A stretch of DNA of 64,000 nucleotides, taken from the NCBI GenBank assembly GCA_013398015.1, contig VZRR01009903.1, forward strand, positions 372,001 through 436,000. Direction: 5' to 3'. The DNA is from Oreocharis arfaki. Taxonomy: Eukaryota > Chordata > Aves > Passeriformes > Paramythiidae. The translations under genes and the position numbers were made by a program. The notes under the pieces were generated by a model. The model was not told the DNA's origin, did not search any database, and worked only from the letters and a program-made list of their open reading frames with translations. Of this stretch, positions 23,301 to 35,625 are shown in pieces (the stretch's first letter is position 1; each line of letters begins with the position of its first letter).

Positions 23301-26300
23301 AATATTAGTAACTGCGATCTGTGGAAATTAACCTAGATAAATTGTGGCTTTTTAAACACAACTTCTTTCTATCCAATTTAGGTATCAAAGACTGGAACAC
23401 TGGTAATATGTCTGAAGGATTTGAAGACGAAATAAAAAACAACTATTGATAAAGAGGTTGAGTTTACGCTGTTTAAAGGCTTATCTGGCCAGTATAACCA
23501 GTTAAACCGAAGCTTTGGTATGTAAGGATGGGGAAGCCAGTGCTGTTTGTGTGTGTCTGACTCAGTTCCCTCATATATAAGCAGCAGAACATTACTTAGT
23601 TTAGATCTTCTGACTCCTCTTGCACCATCTGCCTAAGCATCGCTTCTGGGGCTGCTTGACCATGAGTCTTCCTCCACTGCCCTGTTTTTCCTGCTTCACC
23701 TCGTGTAACCTAGCCAAGTGCTCACTCACATCAGAATGGCTCTCTCTTGCTGTTTGAAGCACGTGTCGCTGGACCCAGCAGCACATTTTGGGTAAGGACT
23801 CTGAGCTACCGGTTAAAAGTGGGCAGTTTTTGCTCTGACAGCTTGACAAACCTGGTAATATGTTTTGATGGTGAACTGGAAAATCAGTTCTCAGCAAATC
23901 CCACTTGCAGTCATAATACATAATGGAACAACAATCATTAGCATTGTCTTTAATGAAAGACAGTAGTTCACTCATGGAACCCATGGCATTCAAGGAAAGG
24001 TAAAGTATTAGGTTTAGTGAATCCTACTTTGGAAACTACTTTTGTAAAACTGGAGCTATTTTTCATATAGAGTTTGAAAGTAACCATCTGCATCTTCTCT
24101 GATCCAGGGAATATGACATTCAGGACACTTTGTTCACTATCAGCTTACGAGTTTTCCATGAGACCTAGGGCAAATGAAACAGTTCAGTCTAATCCTTGGT
24201 TTTCTAGTAATGAAAAATAATGTTTGAATGTTTGAGGACTCTGCTCCAGTGATGATGATGAAGTATTCTGATATGTGGCAAGTATCTAGAATAGTCTCCT
24301 TTTGCTAAGTAGTAGCAAAATTCAGAGCTTTGGAATCGAATTTTTCATTTGAAACAGAAATTGGTGACAAGTCAGTTATTTATCTAATGCAATTTGTGCA
24401 TTGAAAGATTATGCAGAAGTTCCTTTTCTGTAAATAGTATTAGGAACAAAGAGCATGAGGGTAATTGCATTAGACACTTCTGTCCTGCAACCAGTCATCA
24501 CTCAAGTAACATTAAATTTTCCTCACTCTCTTTCTCTGTCCTTGCGAGGAAGATGAGTGAGGCCAGGCAAAATTCAGAAATGTCCTTGAGCACAAACCGC
24601 TCTGAAAAATTCTCCTGGCTTCTCTCCCCCCTCTCCCGAGAAACAGCTCGAAGACACAGGAAGGCACAGGATTCATGTCTGGCATAGCGCAGATGATGGG
24701 GAATACAGTATCATACAGTCACCCCAGGACAGGAGCACACCCAAATCGTTTCATTAAATCAGCTGTATGGCCGATAGTTTTCTGTTGAAGGGTCATTAAA
24801 ATACCTGTGGACAGAGGAAGAGCAGTGGGCGCTACAGTGATTTCTACAACTGCTCTTTTCACAACTGAGAAACTCCTAGCCAAAGGCTGCATGCTGCTTG
24901 TCTAGAAAAAGCAGATGAGACTGAGCATCCCTATTCTTTTCTATGATTCCTTTCTCTTCATTATGCTTTCTGTTGTGGTTGTGTAATATAAGGGAACTTC
25001 AAGGATTCCGATGCCATCCAGGAAGAAAAATAAAATTATCTGGTCATAGTTAATTACTTTTTGGCAAAATCTTCTCAGAAGCGTTATCCTGCTTGTTTAC
25101 ACATCTTTAACCTCCAGTGTACCTTAAATTCTTCTATAATAGCTTTAACTTCAGATGCACTGTGCCAATTAGCATTCCAATTTTTCTAGCTCAGAATAAT
25201 TATTTTCATATAATATTTTTTATGACTATGCCAATGTAGTGCCCTTCTAAATACTAAAATGTTAATTATAAACACAGCATCTATTTTGCTGGGTAAATTC
25301 TCTTGTAGAATCAAATCACTGACCTTTTTCTCATTTAATCTTGTTTTCGGAGTCGCTTTACAGCACTTGACAGTGGAAATTAGAAACTTCTAGGAGGCCA
25401 GCTCAATTGTTTTCTTGGTTTTTATCACCTTAAATTCTTACCTGGAGGAAACAAAATCAAATAAAATCAAAATTAGCTGAAACAAAAATCAAAAGTGACT
25501 GGTTTTATAGGCCCATTTTCCCACATTACTTCAGATGTTGTCTGTTATGTTCATACCACAAATAATCAGGAGGAAAACACTTGGAGGGTCACATAGGTCA
25601 ATAAACATCTGGCTTATGAAGTGTTGCCCCTCTGCCTGTATTATGTTGATAAAATTACTTTAGTCAGGAGAAAGAAATATAAAGCACAAAATATAAGTGG
25701 TAAATTTTCTCGTCTTGACATATGGAAGATTTGCATGTGTAATTTACATCGCCATGAATCTCAGTTTATCAAAATGAAATTCTATGCAAAATTCCAAGAG
25801 GAAAAGAAACATGAGGTGTGTGTTTCAGGGGTCTGTCTCCATCTCAGTGTGGGTATAGGGTTGTCTGCCCATCAGGATGAGACCACTCCAGAGTGCTTTA
25901 TACTTCTCCACTCAAGTCATTCAAAGGTTTCTTTCTGCTATGGAAACAGTTTTAATCTGCTCTAAATGCAGATCAGCAGCGAAACCCCCCAGCTATACAA
26001 ATTCTCACAGTCATGCTCTTCCCTAAATTCTTCTGTTTATCTCTCGAGCTTTTGCAAATATTTGGAATTCCTGGAGAAATCCATCTTCACCTGCACCCAC
26101 TAGCAGATTCACTAAAAGAATATTTAATGAGAAGGTACTGTGTTGTCTGTGTTATCGGGAACAGCATGCTTAGCTTGCTTTAATTCGTGTGGCAGATAAC
26201 TGCCTTTGTGATAAGTCAGTTTTCTTACTGCTATTGCTGTTCTTTGCATGGCTTTTATGTTCTCTTGTGATGTTACTAAACATTTTGCTTGAATAAACAT

Positions 26301-29300
26301 TGGGCTGCTTGCTGGATTTTCGAAAACTTTCTGCGTTAAAAAACAAAATTGCTTTGGGCAAATTTTGTTTTCTTTTTTTTCCAAGGAAAATTCCTGTTGA
26401 CTTCAAATAAGGGCTTCAGGGGTTAGTTGTCCAAGAAAAATGAATGTATGATCACAGGAAGAGATTTCTGACACTTTCCTTGGCTAGGGGCATTCATCAC
26501 ATATTTGAATGGAGTGCTGCCTAGAATGGATCCAGGAAAATAGGTATTAGTTTTTGAACTCCCGTGGTTGTGCCACCAAAGTGCAATAACATTATCCAAT
26601 ATGTTTAGGTGGCAATATTTTGTCCAGAGGAGAGAAAGAAAAAATTAGTAGATGTGATACGAAGAAAAAAGTGAGTCCTGCATTAACTGAAGTAATCTTT
26701 TTGCAGTGACAAAACTAAGTACAAGGCATCTGCCATAGACACCTAATTCTAGTGCTTACTCCAAGAATCTTTTTTTTAACTTCAGGCAGATTGGATCATT
26801 TCTCCAGCAACTTTACTTGAACCTGAAATTAAAATTACTGGAGACCTGGCACTCACACCATAGGTAATGAAATATCCCCAGCAAGGCGTCGTATCTGTGA
26901 TCATGGCATGTATCCTCCCAAACAGGGATAAAAAAACCCCAACACTGATCTTTTAATGTATGTCTTGGGCAATTAGACAGTAGATATTTACCAGGAGATG
27001 CAATAATATCTTCAAGAAGTCATCATCTGGTGTTTGTTAGGTAGGTCAGCTTCCAGTGTAGCCAGTTGCTGTCTGATCTAGCCACTTCTCATCCCACATT
27101 CCAAGTAAATCACCTCATCTGTACTTATCTGGCCACTTTCTCAGTTTTCACACAGTCAGACAAGCTCATAAAACTGTCCTAAACACCTTTTCCACATCCT
27201 TCAACTATTCCACACAGGTGTGGTTATATATCAGAATTTCATCACTGTTGGCCATGGTGGATTTGCTCTGTACTTCCTACATTTTATTTAGCCTTTCCCT
27301 GGAACACTGCAGGTGTGTGCTACATGCGAGCAGCCAGCAGTGACTCTACATGGAGAAGAAAGGCCAAAAGAACCTCGTGCTCTCCAGTGCTCTGAACTGT
27401 CAGAACTGTAGGGAGTTGGATGGGTGCAGCCTCTGCTCCGCAGAAGGAGTTTGCGAGCTTTGTCTTTTTAAGCTGCCCTCCAGGACACAATCAGGGCTGT
27501 GGGTACTGGTTGAATCAGTAGAATTGCTCTCTCCAAATGGTTCTCAGTGCCATTGTTTGCACTCTGCAAGTGGCTGGTCTTGGTGATGGCTTCCACGTGG
27601 TGCATTTGGCAGACATCAGTTGTCCTCTTCAGTATCCCCTGCTCTTTTGTTAATGTTTGCAGCAACAAAATCTCAGCTCTTTGGGTTTTTTCTTTCACTT
27701 TACATGTGTTAAAACTGTGGCAGCCTCAAAAAGAAAGAAGCTTTGGGCTCAAGTAGAGAGCCTCCCATTTTCCATTTTTTAGAGGCCTCTTCTGCTCTCC
27801 TTCGTGGTCATTGCAGTCATGTTTGCAGGTCATGGCAGGTTTGGCAAACCCTGTGAGTCCCGAGGGTGATTCTGCACGCTGTCCACAGCACGCCTATCAA
27901 CAAGCCCAGCATTGCTGCCCTACTGAGAAACCAGCTCTTCTGGAACCAGCTGGAGCTAATGCAAGTCTCATTTCTGACTCCTGTGTTCCTGCCTTAATGC
28001 TTCCAAATAGGTATTTTGGGAAGAATGGATGGCGTAAACAGAATTTCTGTAGGACATCTGTAGACACAGTCATCTTGACTGATGTTATGACACGTGATCT
28101 GCTTTAGAGTAATTTTTTACTATTGCTATGGAGATCAGAATGCCTTGGGTTTATTTCTAAGCTTGGATCTTGCACATGTCCATATTTTGCTATATAAATT
28201 TAAAATTAAAATATTGGAATATATAGCACTATTCCAAGTTACATTCTTAAATCTGCCTCCAGGCACTTAAATAAATGGTCAGGTTTTTAAATAATTAAGT
28301 ACTTGCAACTCCCATCAAATTCAATAGAAGAGTTGTAGCAAGGAACAGGCAGCAAACTTCAGGATAGAAAATACAAAGAAAAGACAATTTTAACCAGTAT
28401 TGTATCAACCTGAGGCATAAGATGTAGAAAATGAACCCTTATCATGGATTCTGCTAAATGAGGGGCTCGCTGTTGATCTGTCCACTAGTTGGCAGGCACA
28501 GCAATGCAGTCAGCCATCCTGCGAATGCATCCCTGGCTGCTCCCGAATCTCTGCTGAGGCATCCTAGCAACTGTGTGCCAGCACTGCACTGTACAAGTGC
28601 ATAAGCATTAGCAGGATCAATCAAACCTGCAGGGGAGTTTTCCAGTGGCTGGTGGATAAAGCATTTCACTGGAACCCAGTGAAACACCTGGTGAATAGGG
28701 ATACCAAGGTTAAGTGTATTTCCAGGACTGCATTCATCTCCTTTTTCTTAAAATACCCAACAGCTAGAAATCATAGTTCTGAATGTATAGCTTGGAGATT
28801 TTTCCCTTCCCTTCAAGATCCTGTTCCTGAGGATTATGCAATAGTACAAGTGCCTGCAGCAGATGCTCGGAATATTCTCACTCTTTGATGGATTACATGG
28901 GTCACTTCAAATTTAGGGAAAATAGGACCTCACAGATCAGATTTACAGTGTATTTTACATTCCTGTTTCAACAGTGGCCAGAGCAAAAGGTCAGCAAGGA
29001 TTGAACTATCTGTAAGGCAGTAGTGTATGCTACTTTTTTCCCCCTCAATACTATGTTTCAGAAAAATACCATTATATATCAGCAATTTTAGTTGACTTAC
29101 AAGATGAGGTGAATTTTTACAGTTTTTCATTTCGCTTTCTGCCTTTGCATCCCACATATAACTACCCTGTAACATTTATTTTGGAGCAAACTTGTTGTTC
29201 AGTCAGGAAACCAAGAAATGAGTCACTCAACTCCCATTTCCCATGAACGTTTCACTCCACGTATATACAGGTTCACAATTTCATTTTCTGCCTTCTGTGC

Positions 29301-30324
29301 ATTATCTGATGTATTAACATGCTTTCCTATGCTCCTTCTACTCTTTCACTTTTCTGTGGCTGCTGGAGAGAGTTTTGTTGAAGCCCTTTTTTTGTACTGA
29401 GGCAAAATCCTGTCAACAGAGTGCAAAAGCATGTTTAATGGCCTCTAGCTGGCTGCAGATGCCCACATTTCTGAATAGTACTCAACATCAGAAAACTGAA
29501 CGTACTATTAATTAAAGCTTTCTTTTCAAATGATGCCAAAATAGAATATTTTCTAGAAAGACCTCACGTTTCCTCCAACATGAAGTAAGATGAAAGACAT
29601 TTACTTTGTGATTTCATTTGCATTCTCTGAAGTGACTCTCTGAAATGTGCTTTGGTAATAAAGAAAGCACTTGTTGCTGAAAACCAAAAACAAAGTATTA
29701 CTTGTCAGTCTTTATACAGTGTATCTGCAAATGTGAGCCTTGCATGCGAAAAATTACTGGTAGTGTAAAATAGCACATGTAAGGCCACACACTTACTGGT
29801 TAGAAGATCCTAAAAGGAATTTTTTTATCCCAACCACATTAAATTGTCCACACCAAATATCTATTTTAAGTTTATTATACAATAATATGTTAAAAATTAT
29901 ATTTGGCACATGAAGCATGTATAGACAGTACTGAAGAGAGATAAAGCAACGGATTTTTTTTCAATTAAAAAACCCCCCATTTTAAAATGTAGCAATAAAT
30001 TTTACAGTTTTTCATATTGTATCCCTACATCCCTGTAATGCTGCATAAAGACTCTATCTGCATTTTTATTTCCTTTTATGTATATATATGTATTTCAATG
30101 AAAAAAGGAAAAGAGAATTTAAATAAAGCGTAAATGATCAGTCAAATGTATAGGCGTTTCTTATTGTCAGAGCAAGCAAGTATATTCTCAGAGCTATACA
30201 AGTGAGATCTGAGTTGTGTGGAAGTTGTGCTTGTCCGAGTTCACCAAATTGGAAAACAAGCTGGTAATTGCCTTCCCCCACAACTTCCAGGCCACATACT
30301 GTGCTTTCATTTCCACAAAGACAA
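20346..30324. other. Ten kilobases of mainly unique non-coding DNA
   Basis: I recognise no gene, RNA gene or repeat here. The longest frame is 130 codons on the minus strand at 23601-23993, with no known domain and no obvious splice context. A short protein-like frame lies at 21274-21405 (separate entry). Slightly GC-richer patches with a few CpG occur at about 21290-21400, 22900-23080, 27400-27600 and 28450-28700. These could be conserved elements, but the sequence alone does not decide. Confidence 0.5.
21274..21405 (+). pseudogene. Possible coding relic (44 open codons, unrecognised)
   Basis: Between an upstream TAG (21271-21273) and a TGA at 21406-21408 one frame stays open and reads a charged, protein-like segment containing RRIETDIERELKVTWHRVP and then RITTQQSVTAADFLDTVI. 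The stretch has several CpG, unlike its AT-rich surroundings. The same frame continues after the TGA and an adjacent TAG with further plausible residues. This would fit a decayed retrocopy or old exon. There is no start codon, no poly(A) tail and no clear splice pair, and I do not recognise the protein. Chance remains possible. Confidence 0.2.
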
Positions 30325-30520
30325 AGATGAAAGGACAAAAATGCAACAGATTGCCCAGAGAGGCTGTAGATTCTCCTTCACTGGAGATATTCAAGAACTG
30401 TCTGGACACAATCCTGTGCCATGTGCTCTGGGATGACCCTGCCTGAGCAGGGAGGTTGGGTCAGATGACCCGCTGTGGTCCTTCCCCATCTGACCCGTTC
30501 CGTGACTCTGTGATTTTGTG
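30325..30520 (+). mobile_element. CR1 LINE 3' fragment, plus strand
   Basis: The order AACAGATTGCCCAGAGAGGC (30347-30366), TCACTGGAGATATTCAAGAA (30379-30398), GGATGACCCTGCCTGAGCAG (30432-30451), GGTTGGGTCAGATGACC and finally CTCTGTGATTTTGTG is that of the CR1 3' UTR and tail, here with a GATTCTGTG-type terminus. It is 5'-truncated and non-coding. Confidence 0.93.
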
Positions 30521-31264
30521 AATAGGAAATGTGGTCTCAACCTACTCCTTGAGGATGTGGCTGCAGCATGAGCTTGGCCCCACCAGCTGGGGAGGCAACA
30601 CAATATACATGCAGCACTTTGAGCTTCAGAAAGCATTCAGGGCAAGAACAAACATCCTGTTGTGTTCCACTTGGAAAACCCCTTCCAACTCCCGTGCAGT
30701 TCAGATAAAGGGAAAACAACTCTTTGCAAAAACCCAGCGATGCACTGGCATTCTGGCAAAGCTTTCTCCAGCCTAAATCTCTATCTGCCTGCTCTTGCCT
30801 GCCTGCATGAGGTGAATACATATTGTGTCAGTAGGATCTGCATCTTCTCTTTTCCTGTGTGATGAAGAGCGCTGAGGAACTTGTGGATACCTGGTACCTT
30901 CTGTCCTCATAGTTATATGAATTAGCAGGATACTAGGGGTGTACTTCCTGCTCAGCATTCTCTATGTCTCATTTTGAATCATTAAGTCCTGTTGTTCTTG
31001 CTCAAGGACTTTTATAATGTAGGAAAATGGTTCTGCTAAACTTGAAAATTCTTTAAAAAAACAAGTTTTTCTGGGACCAGTCAAATTAGTGACGCCTGAT
31101 TTATGAAGAGTTGTGCAACTGCATCTTCAAGGACCTAACAGTCTCTAAGATTTTTCCATACTAGGGTTATTCATAGTAGAGCTCTCCCATTTCTACTGTG
31201 GACTTTTTAATGTTTAAATCATTCATAACCATCCTTTGCCTTACTGGAAAAGTATTTCCAGAGA
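30521..31264. other. Unique sequence between two CR1 tails
   Basis: Overlapping open frames of 60-94 codons on both strands between 30390 and 30960 contradict each other and match nothing I know. I see no repeat. Confidence 0.5.
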
Positions 31265-31428
31265 GACAATACTGCAAGACTGGAACAGGTTGCCCGGAGA
31301 AGCTGTGAAGTACCAGTTCACAGAGACGTTGTCCTTTGAACTGGACAAGTTCCTGAGCAAGCCTAGGTAGCCCATTTTGAGAAAGGGGCTTGTCCAAGTG
31401 GTCTCCAGGGGTCATTTCCAATCTGCAT
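31265..31428 (+). mobile_element. CR1 LINE 3' fragment, plus strand, diverged
   Basis: GGAACAGGTTGCCCGGAGAA (31281-31300), followed by a run equivalent to the GGACAAGTTCCTGAGCAAGC (31342-31361) and CCAAGTGGTCTCCAGGGGTC (31394-31413) blocks, ends in CATTTCCAATCTGC. This is the CR1 3' UTR without its terminal octamers. It lies about 750 bp from the CR1 tail at 30325 in the same orientation, and the two are different enough to be independent insertions. Confidence 0.85.
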
Positions 31429-31669
31429 AAACAATGAAGCCTTGTTTATATGCTCCCATCTATTTTTGTGGCACTGCTATACTGCACCTGTATGCCACTG
31501 AATCGGGTTGAATTTGGCAAAAGGGATTCAAAGGTTACAAGAAGACAACATACATCATAACCACATAATTCTTATTTCCTTGCAAAGGTAGGCTGCACAT
31601 GAAAAGAAGAGCAGTTTTGTCTGAATAACAGGTTCAAAAGTTGCTGAGGTACAAAATGTAACTTACATA

Positions 31670-31800
31670 CATAGTTTTAAAAAATTTATTACTTAATATT
31701 GGGCTTTTAATTGAATTAATTTTCTATATAGATTTTTAATTACTATATTAATTAATTTAGCATCTATATTAATATGTTAACCAATATTTATTCTTACAGT
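31670..31800. other. Extreme AT-rich block with many ATTA/TAAT motifs
   Basis: This block is almost all A and T, with repeated TTAATT, TATTAATTAATTTA and ATATTAATATG motifs. Such sequence can act as a matrix-attachment or homeodomain-binding region in vertebrates, but composition alone does not demonstrate either. Confidence 0.6.
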
Positions 31801-34800
31801 GGCAAAATATCAAATTCTCGGGCAAATTCTGACCTCTGAAACACTGATGTAATTTGCTGAATTAATATCAAACTAAACAAGAGTAGAGTTTGTCCCAGTG
31901 GTTCAGAGGAGTTACTCTGAATGTTATCATTCTTGGCTATTTCAGTACAGATTTATTAAAAAATATGTATCTTAAGAAATAAAACTATATGCAGTAAAGA
32001 TACTTGTGCCTAAGAAGACAGAAAATAAACCATAGCAGGTTTTTTCTCATGTAGTCAAATAATTATTTGCATTATTTTACAAACACTACAACTGTATTTT
32101 GTTACTTCCTATTTTTTATTATTTTCTCCATAAGATACAGGATATACAACATTAGAGAAGGCTCTGGGGCACACAAAGGCTTATTCATTTGAGGAACATC
32201 ACTGATGTCATGACCCACAGGAGTGAAGGCTGAGGAAACTTGGGACATAAAATGCGTTAAGCCTGCACAGAACAAAAAGACTGCAGAAAAATTTTAAGTG
32301 TTACTTGTTTATAAACCTAAAAACCCCATGCAATTGCACGACAGTTTAGGTTTTCTAAATCAGTGAGATTGGCAACAATGCAGGAAGTGAGAACATGTAT
32401 CTTTAATCTAACTCGGGGAATTAATTTAATTGTAAAACAACGATTCTTTTGGAAAGATCTCAATTCTTTCCACAGTAGAAAAAAACCAGTCTCTGCTATC
32501 ATGGTGACTGCTGCATTGGTGTCATCTGGTGGATGTTTAACATAGTATCCATGCTAAATAAAGCCAGAACCAGTAAAAAATCCTATTTAGGGGAACATTA
32601 TGCCCTTTTCTTTACCATTTTCTCCATCCTTGCAAAGGAAACACTAAAAATAAAGTGTTTCTAAATCAAGCCCTTAAGATCTCTTTTCATGCTATTCTGA
32701 AGATCCTAGATTTGTGATTCTGTCGAGACTTGCTGAAATGTCTGTATCTCCAGATGGACAAGGCAAAAGCGATTATTGTTTTATAACTTTATGCATACTT
32801 TGGAGAAAAGCAAAGATTTTGGAAAAAGGTGTTTACACCAGCTTTCCTCAACTGGTGTAAACTGGTCTGCATCCCGTAATTTCAGGATTTATACCTGGTA
32901 AAATTGTACGTGGTTTTAGTGCTATCAAGTAGTCCCACTGGAAACTGCAAGTTTACTATCTGATTTAGCACCATGGTGCACTCTGAAGGTATTGTCTAGG
33001 TATCCGTAGTATAATCCAGAGTTACGACAAAACAAAACTGTCTTCTGGGCAGGAAGCATGGCCCTTGCTTGCCTGTGCTTACCGCAGCTCCCTATGAATA
33101 GAGGTGGATTTACTCTCTTTGCAGAAACCCACCTTCGGGGAGAGCTGGTACACTTGATGCTGTGGGCTACCCCACCTTGAGCTGTGTAACAGCTCCCAAT
33201 AATATTCCTGTCTTCCTGCCAGCAATTGCAAGGTGGATGGTAAAGATGCAGAGAAAGCGTCATTTGGGGAGTGAAGCACCTTTAATGTCGCTTTTGCTCC
33301 ACTTGTGGCGTCAGTTTCTGCACTGATGGCCAGGATCCAAGTCCTTCTCAGACTCATACGAAGTACACTGCAAACAGAAACATTTGTACAATGTCTTCCA
33401 GTGTTGCTCAAGGTAAATGAGATTACCATAAAAAGGAGACTAGTGTTGCTCATTTTTTGCAGTGTTTCTATGCCTGTACTAGATGACAACCCTCCCTCTA
33501 TTTTGGCAGTCTGTGTGATTTTCATGCTCAGATGCCAGGCTTATATACATAATATATAATAATCTGTTTCCACTAAAACAAGCAATATTTGTCCAGCATT
33601 TAGGCTGGTAGGTAGGTGTTGGGTTTTATGTCTGTATTTGAGAAAATCAAGTCACTGCTATGCAGTAGGATGTATTAAGCTCTTAAATATGTCTACATTT
33701 CTGGAGTGCCTTCTGATTACAGAGATTATGGAGGAAGGATGGGAAAGAAATTATTCAGTCACAGTTGACTAAGTTGGTTGGGGAAAATGGTAAATTTTTC
33801 AAAGAACAGGCTCATTGGCATGAGGCTGAAGGATGTGCCCTTTAAAAGGGACCCAAAATTCCTAGGAAACTTGCACCTTGGTCATTATGCAGCATATCAC
33901 TATAGTGTCCTTCAGGTCCAGTTGCAGCTAGTTAGAGGGTCACTGACTAGCTGCCTTTGCTGAATGAAATCCCAGAGTGGATGTGTGAAAGACGAGAGGT
34001 TAGTGAACAAGTCTCATACCCAAAGCATAAATATTCCTTTTTCCAAAGGCAAAACAGTAGTGTTGCATAGAAATTCCCTTGGATAATTGTAGAGGTTCCA
34101 CCCATAAGGATGAGGAATGCAGCTCTGTCTTCTGTCTCCAGCCAGGGAGGGAGTTTTGTAGCTCTGTGAAAATCCCTGTTGTTGTAGCTAAGCTGACTGC
34201 CTGCAGCTGCCTTGGGTGGTTGGAAAAAGAAAAAGTAGGTTAACTCTACTTCGTACCGTACAGAATGGACTACACTAAGTCTTAATTTTTGTAAAGAATA
34301 AATAATAAAATCCTAATTTCTTCTCAGCATGTTTAAAATCTATAGAAAAAAATTAAAATTCCTACTTTGGTGTTTGTATAATGCCTAGTTGGTGACTAAG
34401 GCACTCTGATGCCACAAACAATTAAGGTAATTCTTCTTTCTTCTTTACTTAAGGAAGCACTCATAGGTAACAGGATTCATTAGAATCTATGATGAGTAAT
34501 TAAGGAAATGTGTTGTCTGCCAGATTTAGAGTAAATTCAGTAGCAAATAGACATGCTATAAGAAAACTTAATCTGCAAAGGAAAATTCTTCTCCAGTTAT
34601 CTCCCTCCATATTTGAAAACCTTATCCTTGATCTACTGCTCCTCCCTGGATCAAAAGCACCCCACAAAACAAACCTAAAAACAGCGTCACAGAACAAAAA
34701 TACCCCAACTATTAGTTAAAGAAATTGAAAATGGAAGTCCAAAGTAGGTCAGCTTTAACCAACTGACACAACTTCTAAGGTCAGGAAAAGCTTCAGTCAT

Positions 34801-35599
34801 AGTTTTTGTTCCTTTGCTAGGGAAATTATTACACAGTAATGTCTTGGGGCTGTGTGTTTGCTTGTGCTGCCAAGACAAGTAATTTCTGTGTGTGCTGTGA
34901 GGAGCATTCCTTCTCTATCATATGACTACGAGATGGACATAATGCTTCACAGTAACAGCACTGACTCACCCTGTGGTTTACGCCAACACTTAATGTCATT
35001 CATGCTTAATAAAACCGTAGGGTTCTGCTTTTCCACCCACTTTTTGTTATTTTTCTTGAAATCTACCACAGCACAAGAGAAGTTATGGCAGCTTGATATA
35101 AAATGCTTATTTAATATTCTCCATTCGAATATATTTGACAGTATTCCTGAGAAAAAGTGCACTGAACACACACACAGATGGCCAGCACACAGCTGAATGA
35201 CTGCAGCATTCTTTTCAGAGAAATAGGTGTATCTGGTAATCTGATTGTCTAGTCTTTTTGTTTGATGCAAAGTTCATCTGGAAATCACAGATTCATGCAA
35301 GCCAAACTCCCCCACGAAAACCCTCCAGCTCAGATCAGCAAACTGACCCACTTCTGGTCTCCTCAGCTCAAACCCACCTTTACACCAGCTGCCATGCTTC
35401 CTTTGAATGACTGATGTGAAGAGAGTCTGTTAAATATTGCAGGTAAAAACCTTATTAAAAAAATATTAAATCAAACATGTTTTCCTGCAATGCTGTAAGC
35501 CCAAACACAACAGCAGCAGTGTGGTAGCTAATGAGAAATTCAATGCTGATGCACCTCAGTCCCCAGCTCCAAGATGTACTGGAGGAAGGCAAATGCCAG

Positions 35600-35625
35600 C
35601 TCTTAATGCCACCTCTTAATGCCAC
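35600..35625. repeat. Perfect 13-bp tandem duplication
   Basis: CTCTTAATGCCAC occurs twice in direct succession (35600-35612 and 35613-35625). It is a small, probably recent slippage event. Confidence 0.85.

Noticed and set aside
23601..23993. 130-codon minus-strand frame
   Set aside because: It shows no known family, no signal peptide and no splice-site pattern, so a chance frame is the better reading.
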